A DNA stretch of 64,000 nt from Ophioceras dolichostomum (Eukaryota; Ascomycota; Sordariomycetes; Magnaporthales; Ophioceraceae), in NCBI GenBank assembly GCA_003049485.1, contig PYST01000030.1, positions 131,164 to 195,163 on the forward strand. Reading direction: 5' to 3'. This document shows positions 10,494-23,300 of this stretch, piece after piece (position 1 is the first letter of the stretch; every line of letters starts with the position of its first letter). The position numbers and the translations under genes are program-made. The notes under the pieces were generated by a model. That model was not told the origin of the DNA, searched no databases, and saw only the letters and a program-made list of their open reading frames with translations.

Positions 10494-13102
10494 TTATAGC
10501 TTGGCCTTAGGTTCGACGAGCTCCTCCACCTTGGCGAACTGGTAGTAGAACTCGAGGCTCTGCGGGTTGGCCAGTGTCCCGCTCGGCTTGATCCTCTGTC
10601 CCGAAACGATCTGTTTGACTGGAAGCTCGACCTTCTTTAGGTTCACCGTGGTCTAAGCAGTTCGGAAGCAAGGACGAAAGTGATTGTCAGTGGTGAGCCC
10701 AACAGCTGAAAGCGCAGGAGCTGCTGGTACGCATCCTGGGGCCGGTGTCCCACAGATACCTAGGGTAAGAGTCAAGCTTACCGGAATCTCAGGTGTCTCG
10801 AAGATATACTTCGGGACATGCCTCTTCGACAGATCCCTCGCAATAGCACTGCGTACTTCTGTGGCAAGCTTCTTGTCGAAGACCTGGCCGGGGCGCATGA
10901 GCAAGAAAAGCATGACGGCCTCGTCGCTGTCCTGCGGCCTCCGCTGACCGACGCATAGCGAGTCGGCCACCTCTTGGACAAAGTGCCTCTCCAGTACGCC
11001 GTAGATCTCGGCCGACCCGAACCGCACGCCCGAAGGGTTCAGCACGCCGTCGGCGCGCCCCAGGAAGTGGATGCCGCCCGTGAGCGGGTGCACAGCGCAG
11101 AAGTCGCCGTGGGCCCAGACGTGGTCGAACCGCGCGAAGTAGGACGAGTGGTACTTGGAGCCTGGCGGCGCTGTTCCTCCCTTTCGTTTTCCACGACTAG
11201 AGTGGTCTCGCAGGTGCGGGTCGCCGACGTCGCCCCAGAAGTAGGCCGGGATGTTGGGGAACGAGTTGACGGCGACCAGCTCTCCGGGCGTGCCGTGCGG
11301 TACTTCCTTGCCTGGTCCGCCGGCTTCTAGTGCGTCGAAGATGCGCACGTCGACTCCGAGAGATGGGCCCTGTGTCCCACCGAGATACACGGGAGTGAGC
11401 GGGTTCATGATGCCGAAGCAGCCGGCCTGATGGAGAGAGTGGTCAGCGACTGCTGTAGGTCATAAGGTAACATAGGAGTCAGCTTACAATGTCCGTCCCT
11501 CCAGACACATTAGCCAGGTGCGTATGAGCCGGGAACCCCTTCTCATAGAACCACTCGAACAGCTGATCCGAGAGCACCATGCCCGTCGAGGTCACGATCT
11601 TCAAGCTCGACAGATCCGCTATCTCGCGGGGTTTGATGCCGGCCTTCTCGAGCTCCAGCATCCAGCGCGGGCTGGTGCCCAGCTTGGTGACCTTGTGTTT
11701 GCCCAGCAGCCGGATCAGCACCGTCGGATCCGGCTTGAACGGCGACCCGTCGTACATGACGGCCTTCGCCCCGAACAGGAGCGCGCCGGCGTTGGCGACG
11801 TACATGATCCACCCGGTCGTCGTGAACTGCAGCGTCACCGACTCCGGGCCGATACCCTCGTGCAGCCGGCCTTCTTTGTAGTAGTTGAGCATCAGGCCGC
11901 CGATCGAGTGGACGATGGCCTTGGGTGTGCCAGTTGTTCCGCTCGAGCTAATTCGTAGGTTTGGCGTTTCCATATTAGCCTTGCCGACAGCGTGGATAGG
12001 GACAAAGACAGAGTGAGAGAGAAAGCGAGAGTGAAAACAACTGAACTTACTAGCAGATCAAAAACGGCTCATGGAACCCAATCCTCGTAAAAGGCGGCAC
12101 CTCCAAACCCCTCGCCTTCCCCAGGAACTCGTCCCACGTCTCCGCCATCGGCACCCGACTCACGTCCCCCGGCCTCTCCTTGAACCTCGCGATGCTCACC
12201 ACGCCCTCGAACCCCTCCCCGCACTGCTCCCTCAGCCCCCTCACCACGTCCGCCATCTTGCCCCTCAGGTCCACCACCTTCCCGTTGTACAGCGCCGCGT
12301 CGTCCATGAACAGCACCCTCGGCGCGACCTGCACCGTCCTCTGCAGGATGCCCTGCACGCCCATGTCGGTCGAGCTGCTGCTGAAGATGCCGCCCAGCCA
12401 CGCGGACGCCAGCCAGACCAGCAGGGTCTCGACGCTGTTCGCGCCCACGATCACGACTCTGTCCCCCTTCCTGACCCCTCTCTTCCGCAGCGCCTTCGCC
12501 AGCTCCGCCGCCCGCCTCCGCAGCTCGAGCCAGGTGACGTCCTGCGTGGCCGACCCGCCCTCGCGGATCTCCGTCACCGCGACTTTGGCATCTTCTTTGC
12601 CGGTCGTCGAGCGCGCTGTAGTACTAGTAGTCTTCTGCTTCAGCTGCTTCCGACCACCACCACCACTACCACCACTACAGCCGGAGTACAGCGTGTTCTC
12701 GGCCCAGTTGAGCCGCACGCCGTCGAACCAGCGCGGCACCGCGTCGATGGGCAGGCTGTCGTCCACGACCGATTCGTCACCAGCGGCGCAGCTGCCCTCG
12801 TGGATGTAGTCGGCAGTGTCCCAAATCGAGGCCCAGAAGCGCTGCCGGTCCTTGATTGAGAACTGGTAGAGGTCTTGGAATGTCTATAAACGGAGGTCAA
12901 AAGTCAGAAATATGGGCAAAGTGCGATTCGCGTATATCTAGAGAACAGGGGAAGAAATGAGTACGATGAGTCCGGTCAACCCATCCCATACCTTGAGGTT
13001 CAAGTTATACTTCCTGTTCAAGCCCTGCATGAACTTGAACATCTCCGTACTCTCTGGGTCTGGATGTTCCCAGAGCTTCCTGGGCATGACATGCGGATCC
13101 AT
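10494..13102 (-). CDS. Acetoacetyl-CoA synthetase (acetoacetate-CoA ligase)
   Basis: Cytosolic-type enzyme that activates acetoacetate with ATP and CoA to acetoacetyl-CoA, feeding sterol and lipid synthesis or ketone use. Five exons on the - strand: 13102-12992, 12883-12051, 11947-11488, 11426-10782 and 10652-10494, giving 735 residues; every junction is GT-AG and in phase. The N-terminus shows the ACS-type linker (KLWEHPDPESTEMFKFM). Adenylate-forming motifs appear in order: YSSGTTGTPKAIVHS (about residues 315-329), GGTDI (464-468), YFWGD, the RADGVLNPSGVRFGSAEIY hinge region, and a C-terminal GQRIKPSGTL with the catalytic lysine. Two inserts are not typical: a Gly/Ser/Lys/Thr stretch coded around 12590-12680 and a basic KRKGG-type loop near 11180. 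The overall motif order fits acetoacetyl-CoA ligase better than acetyl-CoA synthetase. Confidence 0.92.
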
Positions 13103-14384
13103 GGTGGACGACAATTTCTGAGAAAAAAGGGCGGGCTGCTCCTTCCACTTCCTGCTTCTTGTGTTCTTCAGCGCGACAAGTCCCAGGTGCCGACACCGGA
13201 ACCAACTTGTATGTTCTTCTATCTCTAGAGAAGATAGTAATTAGCCCAAAGTTTATTGTGAATCTGGGACTTCGCCAGGATAACTAGCAGGAACAACCAA
13301 TCCCAAGTGGTAGATGATTATTAGACAAAACTGCAGGATATCGTTATCGTCTATTCCGGTTCTCATATACTTCCGTGCTCTCACAGTTAGGCGTCGTGTC
13401 CCGCAATCACCACCACTTCAATCACAGGATCGAGGAAACGGGAGCCTCGGGAAATAAGAGAATAAGACTGGAGCCAGCAGTAGTAGCACACAGATCCTGG
13501 ATGCGGGGTGCCTGTGCGGTCGGTCCGGTTGTGCATTTCGGACGGAGAGAGAGGGGAAGTGGGAAGGGAAAGCCTCAGCTGCGGGATTGATTACTTGCGT
13601 CCTGCTTGCTGCACGACTTCTCTGCCGGCCTGGACTTGCCGTTGTGAGCCAAGGCCGTGGGATAGCTGCCGTCTCTGTCGGAATACTGCCAGCGAAGCAA
13701 GCAGTTAAAAACTGAACCGTGTAAGCCAATCATACTATGCCCTCCATTATCTAGCGCAGGCAGGTGACGGCTTTTACTGGCATCGTAATATCGTAATGTA
13801 GAACAACACCTCTAGTGGTCACAGTATCATCATCTACCCTCGCCACCGACTTGGTTGAGAATAACAACACATTGGGAGGTGAGATACGGTTTCAAGAATA
13901 GAAACACACAGCTCATAATTTGTCCAGTCCAGTCGCAATTCTAGTGAGGTACTTATTACAAACCTGGAAAGAAAGCGGCCCAGTACTTTTTCTCTCCCTG
14001 CTATCTCAAACCGAAGTCTCTTCGCCATTTTATTCCTGTCATCGTATCCCGTCTTAATCACCCTCCAAACCACCAGGAACACCGAGAAAACAGATCCAGG
14101 CCTAGGAAACAGATAAAAAGATAATAAAACAAAACGAGAATGGTTTAAACGAATCTTAGCTTAAAAAAAACCTTGTCCTGGAAAAAGAGAATACACGATT
14201 ACAATACGAAATAAAGAAGAGAGAAAGAAAAAACAAAAAGAGTCCTAAGCCATTTTCCGTTCCCGTCGCCGTTTCTTTCGTTCTAAGCGACCTTCCCGTC
14301 GCCGGTTTCCTTCTTTCCATACAACCTCCTCCCTCCCGTTTTTCACTACTACTACCCCCCTCATGCTCCTCCCTCCTTCATTCT
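13103..14384. other. Spacer between TRA1 3' end and acetoacetyl-CoA synthetase promoter
   Basis: Both flanking genes read leftward. The region should hold the TRA1 terminator and the synthetase promoter. Several ORFs of 66-103 codons have no protein-like composition; nothing else is supported. Confidence 0.5.
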
Positions 14385-17300
14385 TCACATATACGGCATC
14401 CAAAGCGCGTCGCACAGCGCCAGGTTCATAGGGCTGACCGCCTTCGAGATCAAGTCGATGACGGTCTGGTTGGCGGGCAGGTTCCCGACGGGCGCCTGCG
14501 CGAGGCTGACGGCGCGCTTGACGATCATGTCGCCGTTGTTCTGCACCATGTCCCTCAGCTGCGTCTCCGTCAGGGTCACGGCCCTGTGGCTGCTGGTAAA
14601 CCAGAACATCATCTCGTCCCTCACGAACAGCGTCAGTGCGTGCTCGAGCTCGAACTCGGGCTCCGTCAGGCAGCGGGCGATGGCCATGATGCTGCAGGAG
14701 AATATGCCCTCCGTGGCCAGGGGCCCCATCAGGGTCTGGAGGTTGGGCGTCAGGCGGAAGGGGACCGGCTCCTGGTTGTGGAAGAAAGGCTTGTGCGGCG
14801 CCATGAAGGACATGAGCTCCGTGCCCCAGACGTTGCCGGACCTGCGCGCGATGCAGATCTTCTGCGGGTAGCGCTTGTCGATGTAGAGGATGTAGGTCAT
14901 GAAGGTTAGGGACGCGAGCTGGTACGAGAACCGGCGGCGGAAGAGCCAGAACTCGGAGTAGTCGGGGAATGTCCGCTGGCAGTACTCGAGTGCGACGTCG
15001 CTTGGCACCCACTTCTCCCGGATGGCTGAGAACACCTCGAGACGCGCCGTGGCAGCCTGCTCGCTGTGTTTTTGAATCTTTATCGAAGGGAGAAAAGAGC
15101 CATCTGTTAGCAAGGGAACGAACGACGAAGGTGCGAAGGGAAGAATAATGAAATAAAAAACTTACTCCCGATGCCTTAGCGTCCGCCAAACCACGCATCT
15201 GCTCCATGGTAAATAGCACAGGGTCGTCCTTCGACATGCCGTTGCGACGGCAGTGGTCCTCGTAGATGCCCTGGAGCGTGATGTACGAGGTGTCCTCCTG
15301 CACAAGCCGGATGTGCGGCGCCAGGGGGACGACCACGGGCAGCGTGAACTGCAGGTCGCGCCTACGGCTTTCCTTCTTTCGCGACAGACGCTGGTTGAGC
15401 TGCCGGAACAGCTGCAAGACCCTCTCCTCGCGACGGCAGTGCCTGGCCGCCGGGTGCTGAACGGCGAAACAGTGAAGGGAGCCGTCGTGGCCGCGGATCT
15501 TGAGCCGTCGATGCGAGCCGCCAATGGTCCTAACCATGCCGACGTCCGCAAGGAAGCGTTCGATGCGCACGAAGTCCTGGTTCTTATCCCGGTGCTGCAT
15601 GTACTGGCCGGGGACCTCGACGTCGTCGAATTTCTGGTATTTGAACTCGCACAGGTGTGGCGAGGTGGTTTCGAGGTTTGCGTGCGCCGGCCGCCGGTCC
15701 AGCTTCTCCTCGAACTTGTCGCGCCACTTGCGCAGCTTCTGGATGTACTCTACCATGGTTGGCTTCTTATGCACGAAGTCGGCTTCGAATGTTGGCCGCG
15801 TGTGAGAAGGCAGGATAGTCTCGGCGAACCGCGTGATGTTAGTCTCGGTAGGCGTCGGGAGCTTGACGTCCGGGGCATACGAGGTCGGCATGCGGCTGAC
15901 ATATGCGAGACCATCGTTGAGTAGCGCCACAATAAGGCGATACGCATCCTCGTCCGGTGGGCACTTGAAGTGCTTCTGGATCTGGTCCAACATGGTCTCC
16001 AACGACAGCGCGAGCAGCGGAAAGGCAGCCTTCAAGACGCTCATGAGCTCCTCCGTCAACTCCCAAGGCGGCCGTTTCTGTCCCGCAGCAGGCTGCTGTT
16101 GGTCACCGCCGGCACCACCTGCAGCATTAGCAGCAGCATTGGCATTAGCAGCGGCATTAGCAGCAGCATTGGCAGCATGTTGTTGTTGCTGCTGTTGCTG
16201 CTGTTGCTGCGGTTGCTGCCCTGCTTGCTGCTGTCCTTTCTGGGCGCTTTTCTCTGCCCCAGCCGCATCACCCTCACTCTTGACCTGGGATTTGTCGCCG
16301 TTAGTCGCAGACTCCTCCTTAGCTGCTCCACCAGCACCATCCTGCGCTGGGGCGGACTTGTTGCCGGCTTGGGCAGCGGCAGCAGCAGCCTGGGCGGCTT
16401 GGGCTTGGGCCTGAGCCTGAGCCTGGGCTTGAGCCTGGGCCGCCTTCTTTCGCTTCTCCTGGGCCTCCTGGGTCTTCTTAATCGCCGTCATGTCCTCTCG
16501 ACTTGTGCGGAGTGCGAAGAAGAGGGCCTGAGGGTAGGACTTGGCGATCTTGGTGAGAATGGTGTGCACTCGCGGCGCCTCTTTGTGGCCCAGACCCGTC
16601 AGCAGCTGCGGGATGAACGTGATCCAGTACCAGGTCGGCGTCTCGCCCTTGAAGTCGTCGAAGCCCGCCGCGATGGTGCCCTTCGGATCGTCTAGGCTAA
16701 GGAGCCAGAGGATGCGGGCTAGGAGCTTGCGCGATTTGGCGCTGCGGTAGGAGCCCGCAGCCTGCAGGTACGATGTGAGGGCTTGACGGGCCGACGTCAT
16801 GTCTGCAGGGTTCTCCTTGAAGCGACGCTCGTTGAAGTAGCCCCACTCGGCCCAGGCCTTGGCCGCGGTGATATCGAAGTACAGGGCGGTGCCATACGCG
16901 TGGTCGGCCTCGTCCTTCTGCTTCAGTTTCTCCAAGAACATGCCCTTGAGGGTGTAGAACTCGGCCTTTTGCGGGGGACTGAAGTAGTTCAAGTTGGTGT
17001 TGTTGATCACTTCAAGCCCGCTCTGGAGCTCATCGGGGTTCTGGAAGTGGCACTTGGCCTGCTCACGCAGCTTGAGGAACGCCTCCTGAATCTCTATGTT
17101 GGGCAGCGTGTATATGCGGCTGAGCTGGTTGACGCACACCTCAGGCAGACTATGCTTCCGGGCCACGTGCGCAAAGCGGTTGATGATCCAGGCCGTCTCG
17201 TGGTAGCCGCGGTAGGCGAACGTGGCACCTCCCGCGGTCTGCGAGCCGGGCGGCAGGAGCGTCAGGTACGTATTGTTAATGAGACCGAAGATGTGCTGGC

Positions 17301-20300
17301 GCCACGTCACCAGATCCTGCCAGGTTGTGATGTCGTCCCAAGTGTTGGGCAGACGGTCGCGCCACGAGCCGAGCAGCAGCTTAAGCTCTCCGGACTTGCC
17401 ATCCAGGTTCTGGGGGCTGGTACTAGCCAGGCTAGCGCAGATGACGCTAGCATCGTGCAGTTCGACTAGCTGCTGGAAGTTCTGCAGCAGCGGCACGTGG
17501 GCGGCCGTGAAGCGACGTGGCAGCTGGTGCCACTTGCGGATGGACAGCTGGATGGCCTCGTCACACACGCGCGTGAAGTCGCTGAGCCCCTCCTGCTTGG
17601 AGTGCAGCTTGAGCAGCGACATGAAGGCCTGGAAGAAGGCGCGGCGCGGCGTGGGAGCGTCCATCACGCCCTTGATCAGGCCGTCCAGCGCCTCGCGGTG
17701 CTCCGCGTTGGTCCACATCTCCGTGTTGCGCCACGCGCACTCGAGAAGCAGGTCTTGGAAGTTCTCGTGCTTAGCGAAGTCCTGCAGGATGTCCCACTGC
17801 TGCAGCTTCTGCGCACACAGCACCCAATGGTCCTCCCAGAGCATGTATTCGGCCTGCGAGAAGGGGATCACGCCGGTCCGTGCCTTGATTTGGGCGGCCT
17901 CGTAGCCCTTCTGGGCCTTGTCCCACATGCCGTTCTGCTCATACGACAGCGCCGAGTTCGTCTCGAGGAACTGGCACCGTCGCCGCCACGTGCCGTAGAA
18001 GAGGTCGTCCTCCTGCAGCGATGCATACAGCTCGATAAGCGCATCCAGGTTGCTCTCTCGAACGTTGGCTGAGTCAACATCGGGCTTGATGGCTGCCGCC
18101 TCCAGCTGGTGCAGTGCCGTGTACCACACGTCGAACGTCTTGGCCTCGTACTTGAGCACGTGCGGCGGCAGCTTGCATTCGGGCCACGCCTTCGCCGCAC
18201 CCTCGACCAGAGACTGCACCACGTTGGGCCGGCGGTCGATCTGGCGGGCGTGGTAGTCCTTGGTGAGGAGCTGCACCAGCCCATGCTCCAGCTCCGACCT
18301 CTCCTCACGCAGCGTCGCCGACCAGAACATGGGGAACAGCGAAACCCATAGTTCATGTGCCAGCTTCGGCTCGATGTGCTGCAGCTGGGACAGCGGCTCG
18401 ATGATGTCGCGCACCCGCACGTCCCCGAGCTCCGTGGTGACGAAGCGGCGGTGGGCCGCCATGAGCGCCTCGTAGCGGTCGTCCGACATCATGGACGGCT
18501 CCCGCTCGTCGCGGGCGTAGTTGCTGAAGCGCTGCGACGCCGGCATGATGCGGAAGTCGTCGGCGTGCAGCTGGGTGGGCATGCCCAGCTCGACGGCACC
18601 GAGCAGCAGTTGCGTGGCCTGGCAGAGCCAGTAAGAGTCGGCCAGCGTGTCCCAGTTTTGGTGCCGGATCACGTACGACAGGCGGCTCGTGGCGGAGCGC
18701 GGCTGGCTCTTGTCGAAGATGGCCATGAAGCGGTTGCGCATCTCGACATCCTGCGCACGCGTGCCGATGAGGAAGGCGTGCTCCAGTCGCACTGTCAACT
18801 CCGAGTGTGCAATCTTGTCGTCCTCGTAGATACGGATGACCAGGTCCAGGAACCGCTGCAGCATGGTCGGGTCTTGGCGGTGCTCGAACGAGAGCATCTT
18901 GTGCAGAACAGCACACTTCTCCTTCAGGGTCGGCCATGTGCCTTCGGCGCGGAAGACCCAACCTTCGACCATGCGCAGGATCATGTCGCACAGAGGAATA
19001 CTCTGTGACTTGTCGACGAGAGTGGCCAGGACACTAAGGAATGGCCGCCTGTGGTCGCCCAGGACCTCGATGCGCTTGGCTGTCACTTCGATCGCCTTCA
19101 GCATCAACCCGCTCTGAATCTCCAGCTCGTAAGGTGTCAGCTCGACGGGAGCTGCCGGATCTTGGGCAGTAGCAGCAGCGCGTTGTTGTTGCTGTTGTTG
19201 CTGCTGCTGCTGTTGCTGCTGCTGTTGTTGGCTAGCACCGGCTACATTGGCAGGGACGACAGGCCCCGACACCTTGGCCGTGTAGTGCGACACGTGGTCG
19301 CGCGCTAGCTTGGCCTGCAGCGACTTCATAAGCATGGGGATGTGCGGATCGACCGAGGACGGGTTACGATTGCCGAGTGACCAGATTATGTTGATGCCGG
19401 AGACATAGTTGCCTGCGGCCATGCTCTCAGTAGCGATGTTGGACAAGAACGTGATCACCTCGGACGGCTGGTTGTCCGACTCGCCCTCGGCATCGGCGTC
19501 CTCCATCTGCGTATCCTCAGACGCAACGGGGACCGCATCGAGCACTCGCTTGATCGTCGGCCGCACCTCGCGTCCATCATCGTACTGCGGGTCGGCGAGA
19601 TGCAGGCAGTCCTGAAGCTCCGGGTTCTCGCATTTGAGGGCCTTGTCGAGGATCTTCTGGATCCGCTCCATGTTCTTCAGAACCCACTCATCCGTCTTGA
19701 AGTGCAGGATGATGCGCACGACCTGCAGCGTGTTGATGATGTTGGTGAGGAACTTCTCGTCGTACTTCTCCTTGTCGGCAGGGTCCGCCGAGAGGATCGT
19801 GGCCGTCTTGTCGCTGGCCAGGATCACTTCGGTGACGTTGGAGATGAGGTCGATTTCGAGGTCGCCCCAGTATCTCGGCTGCAGGAGGTTGAAGAGCAGA
19901 GCGACGGCCCGCTTGCAGAGGTCGGTCGATGGCGGCGGCATCGCTGGCCCAGGCGTGCTGACGACCTCCCGGGGCTTGGCAGAGGGCAGCACGTAGCGCT
20001 CGTTAAGCTGCGCGATAAACTCGGCAAGATACCGGACCATCTTCAGCCGGGCACCCGCAGGAATCTGGAACTCGGGCCGATCCGTCCTCGTTGCCGGCGG
20101 TGACGAGGTGACCGGCTGCTGGGACTGCTGGCCCTGGCCCTCGAGAGCCTCGAGCTTTCGCTTCTTGGTGGCTGGCGATTCCGACAGTGCACGGTTCACC
20201 AGCGTCGCCGACTCCTTGCCGTCGACTCGGCGGCGCTCCCAATCCCAGATAAGCCACATCATGTTCAGTGCCAGCTTCTTGCTTTCGTTCGAGGGATTAG

Positions 20301-23300
20301 GCGGCGCTGCAATCTTGCGCAACGACGAAATAATGATCAGAGCGAACTTGTCTCGGGAATCGTAGAACAGTGCTGGGTGGCGGACCAAGAACTGGAAAAT
20401 GTTGGTCATCTGCTGAATATTCTGGGCCTCTTCCACCAGAACACGGCGTGGCACCATCGCCCACACGGGATTGCGGTCGTCGGGCCGGCAGGGACATCGC
20501 TTCGGCATCACGGGAGCCATAAGCTCGAGAGCTTGCGTCACGAGGACCCTGCCCTCGTTCTGGTTCGTCCTGAGCAGCGAGAAGTACACCTGGTTTACGA
20601 TCTTCGCAGGGCTCTCGTACTGGGCGATGAAGTATCCGATCACCACGTAGGCGGCGTGCTTGTTGATGACATCGTCCAGCCGGATGTATGTCCAACCGAA
20701 TTTGATGATGTCCTTGCGGGCATCCTGAAGATGGGTGTGGTGATACTTGACCAGCATCGCCGAGAGCTGCAGCACCTCCATGCGCGTGTGGTCGATCCCG
20801 CGCTGCTGGAGATCCTCTGACGGGTCGGCAAGGTTGACCTTCCAAATCTTGCTGTTGATCGATTCTATCACGGCCCGATCGATCAACCGCGGTCCGCTCC
20901 CGCTCCCGCTCCCGCTGGCGCTGGCGGCGGTCTGTGTTCCCGTTCCCGCTGCCTCGGGTGGATTCCAATGGCGCATCACATCCTTGGCCACGATGGGGTT
21001 CACCAGGTAGTGCAGGAGCCATTGTTTCGTCGCCTGCGTCGCCGCCTTGCCAGCGTACACCTCCAAGCACCGCAGAACCACCGTCTTCCAGAACTCGATC
21101 GACTCGTTGCAGATGATGGTCTCGTAAATGTACGAGCGCAGCACCTGCGTGAATCGGAAGTCGCCAGTCGTGATCGACTCGACCAAGCTGAAGAGCGAGT
21201 CGAGATCCTTAGGCGCTTGCTCTAGAGACTTGACCAGGATGAAGATAAGCTGCTCCCCAGCTTGGCTGGCCGCAAGACGCAGCTCCGCCGGCAGCTCATC
21301 CTTGCGCAGGTGCTTTTCCAGATCCTTGCCCATCTGCTTAAGCCAGGCAAGGTGCTCCTTCTTCTGCATCCAGGACAGGGAATCTGGCCAGCGGGACAAG
21401 GCCTCGAGCACGTTGATTGTCTCGATGACGGCCGCAAACTTCGTCTCGCGCCCCTCGTTGACAACCTTCTTGCAGGTCTGCACCAGCTCCTCCACATGGC
21501 TGGCGGCATGATCCCTCAGCGGCTGGCTATCCTTGTCGCGCAGGACCTGGGCAAGGAAGCGGCCGTGCTTGATCTGGTCGATCTTGCCTACGAGGAGTTT
21601 CCAGACCTGGACCGGATACCGGTTGAGATACTTGTAGAGCGGCTCTCTGAACGGGCTGCAATGCGTCCTCCGCAGCTTCTCTTCGAGGTCGAGTACCGTG
21701 TCGATGACCCTCTCGATAAAAACATCGGCGGCGGGAGGCAGTAGGTGGAAGATGTTGAAGACCGAGGCGATCACCTTCATGGTCGGATGCTGCTCAAAGA
21801 AGGTGAACGAGATGTGCTGGAGCATCGTGGGTTCCACAAGCACCCTGGTGTGGTCCAGAAGGCGTGAGCCAATCTCCACCTTGAAGTAATTGGTGAGCAG
21901 GCGAAGGAGGCGGGCCAGGTTGTCCAGTCCGTGAGTAGTCAGTTGCTTAGCACTCTGCAGGCTCGCGAGGACCGGCCTTAGGCCCGCTTGGAGTAGATCC
22001 TTGGGCAGCTTGTTGCTGGGCGAGAGGGAGCTGCGGAGGGCGTCATTGGCCGCCTCGATAGTCGCCGGTGGCTCCTGATACAGAGACTTGAAGAAGACAG
22101 ACACTATCTTGGTCCGGTGCGGGTTGTTGACGCCCTTCATAAATTCGTCGAAGCCCATGGCCGTCTTGAGGATTTTGAGGCAGGCCACCCGGAGGTTGAC
22201 GATGTGCTCATGAGTGCGGAACTCGCTGTGCTTACCGGCAAGCGACTCGTCATTAGCGTCCGCTAGAGCGAGCGACTCCATCAGCAGCCTGTTGGCATGG
22301 TCGTCAAAGGGGACGAAGTCCTGCTTCAGCGTCATGTAATATGTGACAGCATCGATATATCCGATCTGGACAGCGAAGGGCAGAGCCCGGAGCGGTTTCG
22401 AATAAATCTGGGGCAGCATGCGGTCCTTGTAGGGCTCGAGAAGCTCCCACACCTCGGCCTGGCTAGCCTTGGCGATGGTTTCCAGACCCCGCTTCGCTGT
22501 CTCTCGCACATGTCGGTTCATATGCGCCAGCTCGCTGTTAAGGCCGAGGCAGACCTGGGCGAGGCGCGGCTGCTTAGGAGGCGGTTGGCCGGGTTGTCCT
22601 GGCACTGCAAGCACGTCCTCCCTCTTGATGTTCTTCGTGATCCTCTCGAGAAGTTCGTCCAGTGTCGTCTGGGCCGAACGTCGGGTCTTCTCCGGGAGGT
22701 CCTGAGGCATGTCCTTGATGACGAACATGAGGGCGCGGATGAAGTCCATCTGGCGTTGGGCCACCCAGTGGTCGCCGAGGTCGAGGTCCACGAGCAGGGT
22801 GTGGATGCCCAGGGTGCCGCCTGCTTTGGTAAACCACTCTTCCTCGTAGCAGCTGTGACAGAAAACGCCAGCCAGGTGAGCAAAGAAGTTGAGACGACCC
22901 ACGTGAGCCTCCGACCCAAAGATGGTGGCGGTGGCGGTGTAAACCTCCCGGATGGCGGCCTGGGCCGCAGCGCGGATGTCCGGGTGCTCTGAGGCCAACG
23001 ACTCCAGCATGGCATCCGCCAGGACCCGAGTGTCGAGACACAGCGCGCCCTCTCCGGCCGTGACTTCAAAGGATGCGTGCATCGCTTTCTTCATCTCGAA
23101 CAAGCCACGACCCACCTCAATGATGGCGAAGTGGCGGCAGATGTTCGTCAAGAACGCTTCGGCCTCCTCCCTGAACTCGGGCATCGACGCAGCGTAGAAC
23201 AGGGCCTTGATGAGGCGTTTCAGCACCTCATCCTGTTCATCCTTTTTGGCGATCGAGCGGCTGCTGTCGGTGGCCTCGAACGCAGAGAAGTCGGCGTCGA

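Noticed and set aside
12071..12859. 262-codon + strand ORF over acetoacetyl-CoA synthetase
   Set aside because: Antisense shadow, His/Pro/Arg-rich, with no motif.
14245..15165. Continuation of the TRA1 long frame past 15166
   Set aside because: Past the GTAAGT donor the long frame becomes Arg/Pro/His-rich, while the other frame from 15077 gives the conserved PI3K-like and FATC end. This is read-through of an intron.
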